Assembly (NCBI GenBank): GCA_033675265.1
Contig: JAUJYZ010000139.1
Span: forward strand, 83,501-147,500
DNA length: 64,000 nucleotides
Direction of reading: 5' to 3'
Source: Actinostola sp. cb2023
Lineage: Eukaryota; Cnidaria; Anthozoa; Actiniaria; Actinostolidae
The notes beneath the pieces are model-generated. The model had not been told where the DNA came from and searched no databases. It saw only the letters and a list, made by a program, of their open reading frames with translations. Below, piece by piece: positions 54,919-64,000 of this stretch; within the stretch, counting starts at the first letter, position 1; each line of letters opens with the position of its first letter. The translations under genes were made by a program, and so were the position numbers.

Positions 54919-56106
54919 ATGTTTAAGTTTGGAATTGCTATTTTACTGTTGTGTTTGGCAACCCTTCTTCAGGCCAAGCCAAGTCCTTCAAAACCAACAT
55001 TTTGCAAAGGAAGCAAATGTCCCAGTTTTGTTGTGAACAAAACGACACTTCGATACGAGGAGAGAAAGTACGTTGGTTCGTGGTGGGCCACTACAAGCGT
55101 GCAAGGTAAATCATTTCAAAAGATCTAAAAGCCGAGGCTTCGTTGTAGCCTGTGAACAAGGCTCTCCGAGGGGAGGGGGAGGGGCTAGCTTCGTTGTAGC
55201 CTGTGAACAAGGTTCTCCAAGGGGAGGGGGGGGGAGGGGCTAGCTTCGTTGTAGCCTGTGAACAATGTTCTCCAAGGGGAGGGGGGGAGGAGCTAGCTTC
55301 GTTGTAGCCTGTGAACAAGGTTCTCCAAGGGGAGGGGGAGGGGCTAGCTTCGTTGTAGCCTGTGAACAATGTTCTCCAAGGGGAGGGGGGAGGGGCTAGC
55401 TTCGTTGTAGCCTGTGAACAAGGTTCTCCAAGGGGAGGGGGAACGGCTAGCTTCATCGTTGCGTTTGATCACATCCTTGGACAATTCAGCAAGGGTGATT
55501 AAATACCGCGGTGCGTCTCACCCGATTGGTTTCAGTATTCAGAGAAAACGTTTTTTCCTTCGTTTTTTCATTTTATCCTATATATCTAGCTATATCTTCG
55601 TTCGTTCGTATTGTCCGTCTTTTATTACCGTACAATACCGAATACTTACAGTGAAGTCATCTTGTGTTTCAGTCCCCGGGCCCAATATAACCAGCCGAGT
55701 ATCAAGACCTTGTTACTGGCGCCTTCGAGGCTACCTGAACGCTCAAAAGGTACACATGGGAGTCCCAGTTACCACCACTGTCCAACCAGACCCAGCCACG
55801 GGCAAACTCAACTTTACCATGTCTTTCTACTTGCCGAGTCCCAAGCCCCCCACCCCCCTGGATAGCAGAGTACTACTCGAGTACAAGCCGTCATTGTCAG
55901 TTTACGTCAAGGTCTTCAAAGGTCTACGTTTTACGGATAGGATTCGCAAAGGTCGTGCGCAACAACTGAGTAATGACCTGAAATCAGATGGTCTGGCTGG
56001 GAAGTACTACACGCCTGACGTGATGTACATGACCGCTGGCTATGATGGACCGTGGGTTCCTCGCGCGCAGAGGACCAATGAGGTCTGGCTTGTTAAGAAA
56101 TCTTGA
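54919..56106 (+). CDS. Secreted SOUL/heme-binding family protein 2
   Basis: Exons 54919-55105 and 55673-56106, phase 1 GT-AG intron, 206 residues. Residues 1-19 (FGIAILLLCLATLLQA core) form a signal peptide. The SOUL domain follows: FCKGSKCPSFVV, LRYEERKY, VHMGVPVTTTVQ, LNFTMSFYLPSP, SVYVKVFKGL, YMTAGYDGPW and NEVWLV at the end. The family binds heme or porphyrins; here it would act outside the cell or in the secretory pathway. Exon 1 aligns with exon 1 of the SOUL gene at 25576 and the first intron has the same phase, so they are paralogues. The second intron of that gene is absent here. A short CCACAG acceptor-like site just upstream suggests a 5' untranslated exon; the promoter would lie in or next to the palindromic element. 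Confidence 0.92.
55137..55455. repeat. Minisatellite in SOUL2 intron 1
   Basis: Six copies of a unit of about 58-61 bases beginning TTCGTTGTAGCCTGTGAACA and ending in a GGGGAGGGGG stretch. The 121-codon minus frame through it is an artefact. Confidence 0.95.
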
Positions 56107-57018
56107 TTTTATAGCTCACTGGTTTAGAATACAAACCATGCATGATGCTTCTAAGTGGCAATTCTATTGCGTTAGATTAACTGAGTGATCGGGGCGTAGT
56201 TTCCTGGCTATAGCTGAAAAATGTCAAAAAATAATCTACAAAATTGTTGCCGAATGAAACCACCATTTCAAGGCTGTCATTGTCTGTATTTGTGCGTTCA
56301 GTATTTATTGAACATCTATTTTCTTTTTCTCATTTATTCTTGAAGATATTCCCGGAGTGGGGGGTGTTAGGTGGGGTGCCGGGGGTTGTGGGTGGGCTAC
56401 ACTCCCATAATAACACTCCCATATGTGCCAAGGTATAAAATGTCTGAATTAGGCATCAAATAGATTCAAAATTGTCAGCTTTAACGAACGAAAACATAAG
56501 ATAACATTGTAAACCGAAAGCAAACGACCATGTACAGCAATCCTGCCTTGTGTACGTCGGATCAGTGATGATCTTTGGTCAAAGTAGAAGTAAATGTATC
56601 AAATGAAAAACCAAAACAACGTAGGTAATAAAATATTTGATTTGTGCGATATTTCGACCAGACAAACTAGTCTTCATCAGGTACAAATGTATGTATTTAG
56701 TTTATTTTTATCTCTTTTATCACCCACTTGTAGCTTTACACTATATCTTTTTATTTCGTCATTTCCGCTTGCACAAAAAAATTTGACCCCCCTTTTCCCA
56801 TGCATGAAAATATCTGGCCCCTCCCTCTATTTGCACCAGCCCGCCCCTCCCTGCAATCAGTTGACCGGTCCCTAACTGGGTTCGAGTTATGGACAGAGAT
56901 ATACTCACAGAACTGTTATCATGCATGACAATGTTTTATTATATATCGGCTCAAATATCATCTAGTTTAACAAGTATCCAGCTAGTTTTAACAATTTCGA
57001 GTTGTATTACATAATCCG
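56107..57018. other. Intergenic between SOUL2 and the GGT gene
   Basis: Contains a hammerhead-like motif (56640-56688, listed separately) and otherwise nothing recognised. The two genes are convergent. Confidence 0.5.
56640..56688 (-). ncRNA. Hammerhead ribozyme-like motif with good stem I
   Basis: Minus strand core at 56648-56680: CTGATGA, stem II GACTAG/CTGGTC (six pairs, one G-U), GAAA-TA-TC. Stem I ATTTGTAC/GCACAAAT pairs at seven of eight positions. It shares the flanking segment ACCAAAACAACGTA with the motif at 3607-3650, so both belong to one element family. Confidence 0.6.
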
Positions 57019-57770
57019 ACCTGTATGAGATTACTGAATCTTTAACGTTGTACGAGTACTATCTAGTGACTTACATAACCTGTATGAGATTACTGAATCT
57101 TTAACGTTGTACGAGTACTATCTAGTGACCTACATAATCTGTATGAGATTACTGAATCTTTAACGTTGTACGAGTACTATCTAGTGACCTACATAACCTG
57201 TATGAGATTACTGAATCTTTAACGTTGTACGAGTACTATCTAGTGACCTACATAACCTGTATGAGATTACTGAATCTTTAACGTTGTACGAGTACTATCT
57301 AGTGACCTACATAACCTGTATGAGATTACTGAATCTTTAACGTTGTACGAGTACTATCTAGTGACCTTAACTGTATGAGATTACTGAATCTTTAACGTTG
57401 TACGAGTACTATCTAGTGACCTACATAACCTGTATGAGATTACTGAATCTTTACGTTGTACGAGTACTATCTTACTACATAACCTGTATGAGATTACTGA
57501 ATCTTTAACGTTGTACGAGTACTATCTAGTGACCTTAACTGTATGAGATTACTGAATCTTTAATGTTGTACGAGTACTATCTAGTGACCTTAACTGTATG
57601 AGATTACTGAATCTTTAACGTTGTACGAGTACTATCTAGTGACCTTAACTGTATGAGATTACTGAATCTTTAATGTTGTACGAGTACTATCTAGTGACCT
57701 TAACTGTATGAGATTACTGAATCTTTAACGTTGTACGAGTACTATCTAGTGACCTTAACTGTTCCATTTG
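57019..57770. repeat. Minisatellite, 59-bp unit with 51-bp variants
   Basis: About 13 units containing CTGTATGAGATTACTGAATC and GTTGTACGAGTACTATCTAG. Full units are 59 bases; later ones lack the CTACATAAC segment and are about 51 bases. It ends just before the GGT stop codon, so it is probably in or next to the 3' UTR. Confidence 0.97.
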
Positions 57771-57784
57771 AATGAGCAAGCAGA

Positions 57785-63615
<5,831 letters not shown>

Positions 63616-63744
63616 CTAAGAGAATAAAATCGTTCACGAAATGAAAGACCTAGAAAAGTTTCATGACAGGTTTTTGATACGTATACACACATTTCGAATG
63701 AATAATTGATTGATTGATTGACTAAATGATTGATTGATATAGTT

Positions 63745-63985
63745 TGATGGATGGATGGATGGAGGCGTTTGGATGGTGGATGGTGGATGGTGGATGGTGG
63801 ATGGTGGATGGTGGATGGTGGATGGTGGATGGTGGATGGTGGATGGTGGATGGTGGATGGTGGATGGTGGATGGTGGATGGTGGATGGTGGATGGTGGAT
63901 GGTGGATGGTGGATGGTGGATGGTGGATGGACGAACGGATGGATGGATATGGTTTGATATATAGATGGAGGGATGGATGGATAGA
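63745..63985. repeat. GGATGGT microsatellite at the right edge
   Basis: About 25 copies of a 7-bp unit GGATGGT flanked by GGAT units, in an intron of the GGT gene. Open frames across it are artefacts. Confidence 0.97.
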
Positions 63986-64000
63986 CGTCGGGATGCCCAT

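Noticed and set aside
55091..55456. 121-codon minus frame with Pro/Ser repeats
   Set aside because: Produced by the six-copy minisatellite in SOUL2 intron 1.
63722..64000. Poly-HPPSTIH frame at the right edge
   Set aside because: 7-bp microsatellite in a GGT intron.

Overview
This is nuclear DNA of an intron-rich, AT-leaning invertebrate animal. The gene set is metazoan: a UBAN-domain ubiquitin-binding protein, an SLC34 phosphate cotransporter, secreted SOUL heme-binding proteins, gamma-glutamyltransferase and a mitochondrial oligopeptidase A-like enzyme. All but three short or intronless genes use GT-AG introns. The dense load of foldback and TIR elements, Helitron-like elements, Penelope-type hammerhead motifs and simple repeats would fit a cnidarian, probably an anthozoan. 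That placement is inference; nothing here proves the species.
Layout. 1-5.7 kb: a small single-exon membrane-protein candidate, then a 14-bp minisatellite, homopolymer tracts and a hammerhead-like motif. 5.7-7.8 kb (-): a five-exon UBAN (TNIP/ABIN-like) gene. 9.3-10.4 kb (-): a decayed non-LTR retrotransposon tail. 10.7-12.2 kb (-): an intronless NADPH oxidase/ferric reductase-like gene. 13.4-24.2 kb: a graveyard of mobile elements, mainly Helitron2-like elements and palindromes. 25.0-29.3 kb (+): a small secreted basic protein, then a secreted SOUL gene whose first intron holds two back-to-back Helitron-like elements. 29.9-52.0 kb (-): a 17-exon M3 metallopeptidase gene. Its 10-kb intron 16 contains a complete SLC34 gene on the opposite strand (34.9-38.1 kb, +). 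54.9-56.1 kb (+): a second SOUL gene, just downstream of a 1.06-kb palindrome. 57.8 kb to the right edge (-): the 3' half of a gamma-glutamyltransferase gene.
The genes do not form a pathway. The two SOUL genes are paralogues with the same first-intron phase. The most unusual signals are (i) a 79-bp tandem array that is an amplified intron, carrying the splice acceptor and the first exon bases, inside the split HE|FGH codons of the M3 peptidase; (ii) five stem-III-minimal hammerhead ribozyme motifs at four loci, with C-G to U-A covariation; (iii) a Helitron2-like family with asymmetric terminal inverted repeats; (iv) a reading-frame mismatch in the first SOUL gene. Exon boundaries were set by hand from GT/AG sites, phase agreement and family similarity; no alignment or transcript evidence was available.
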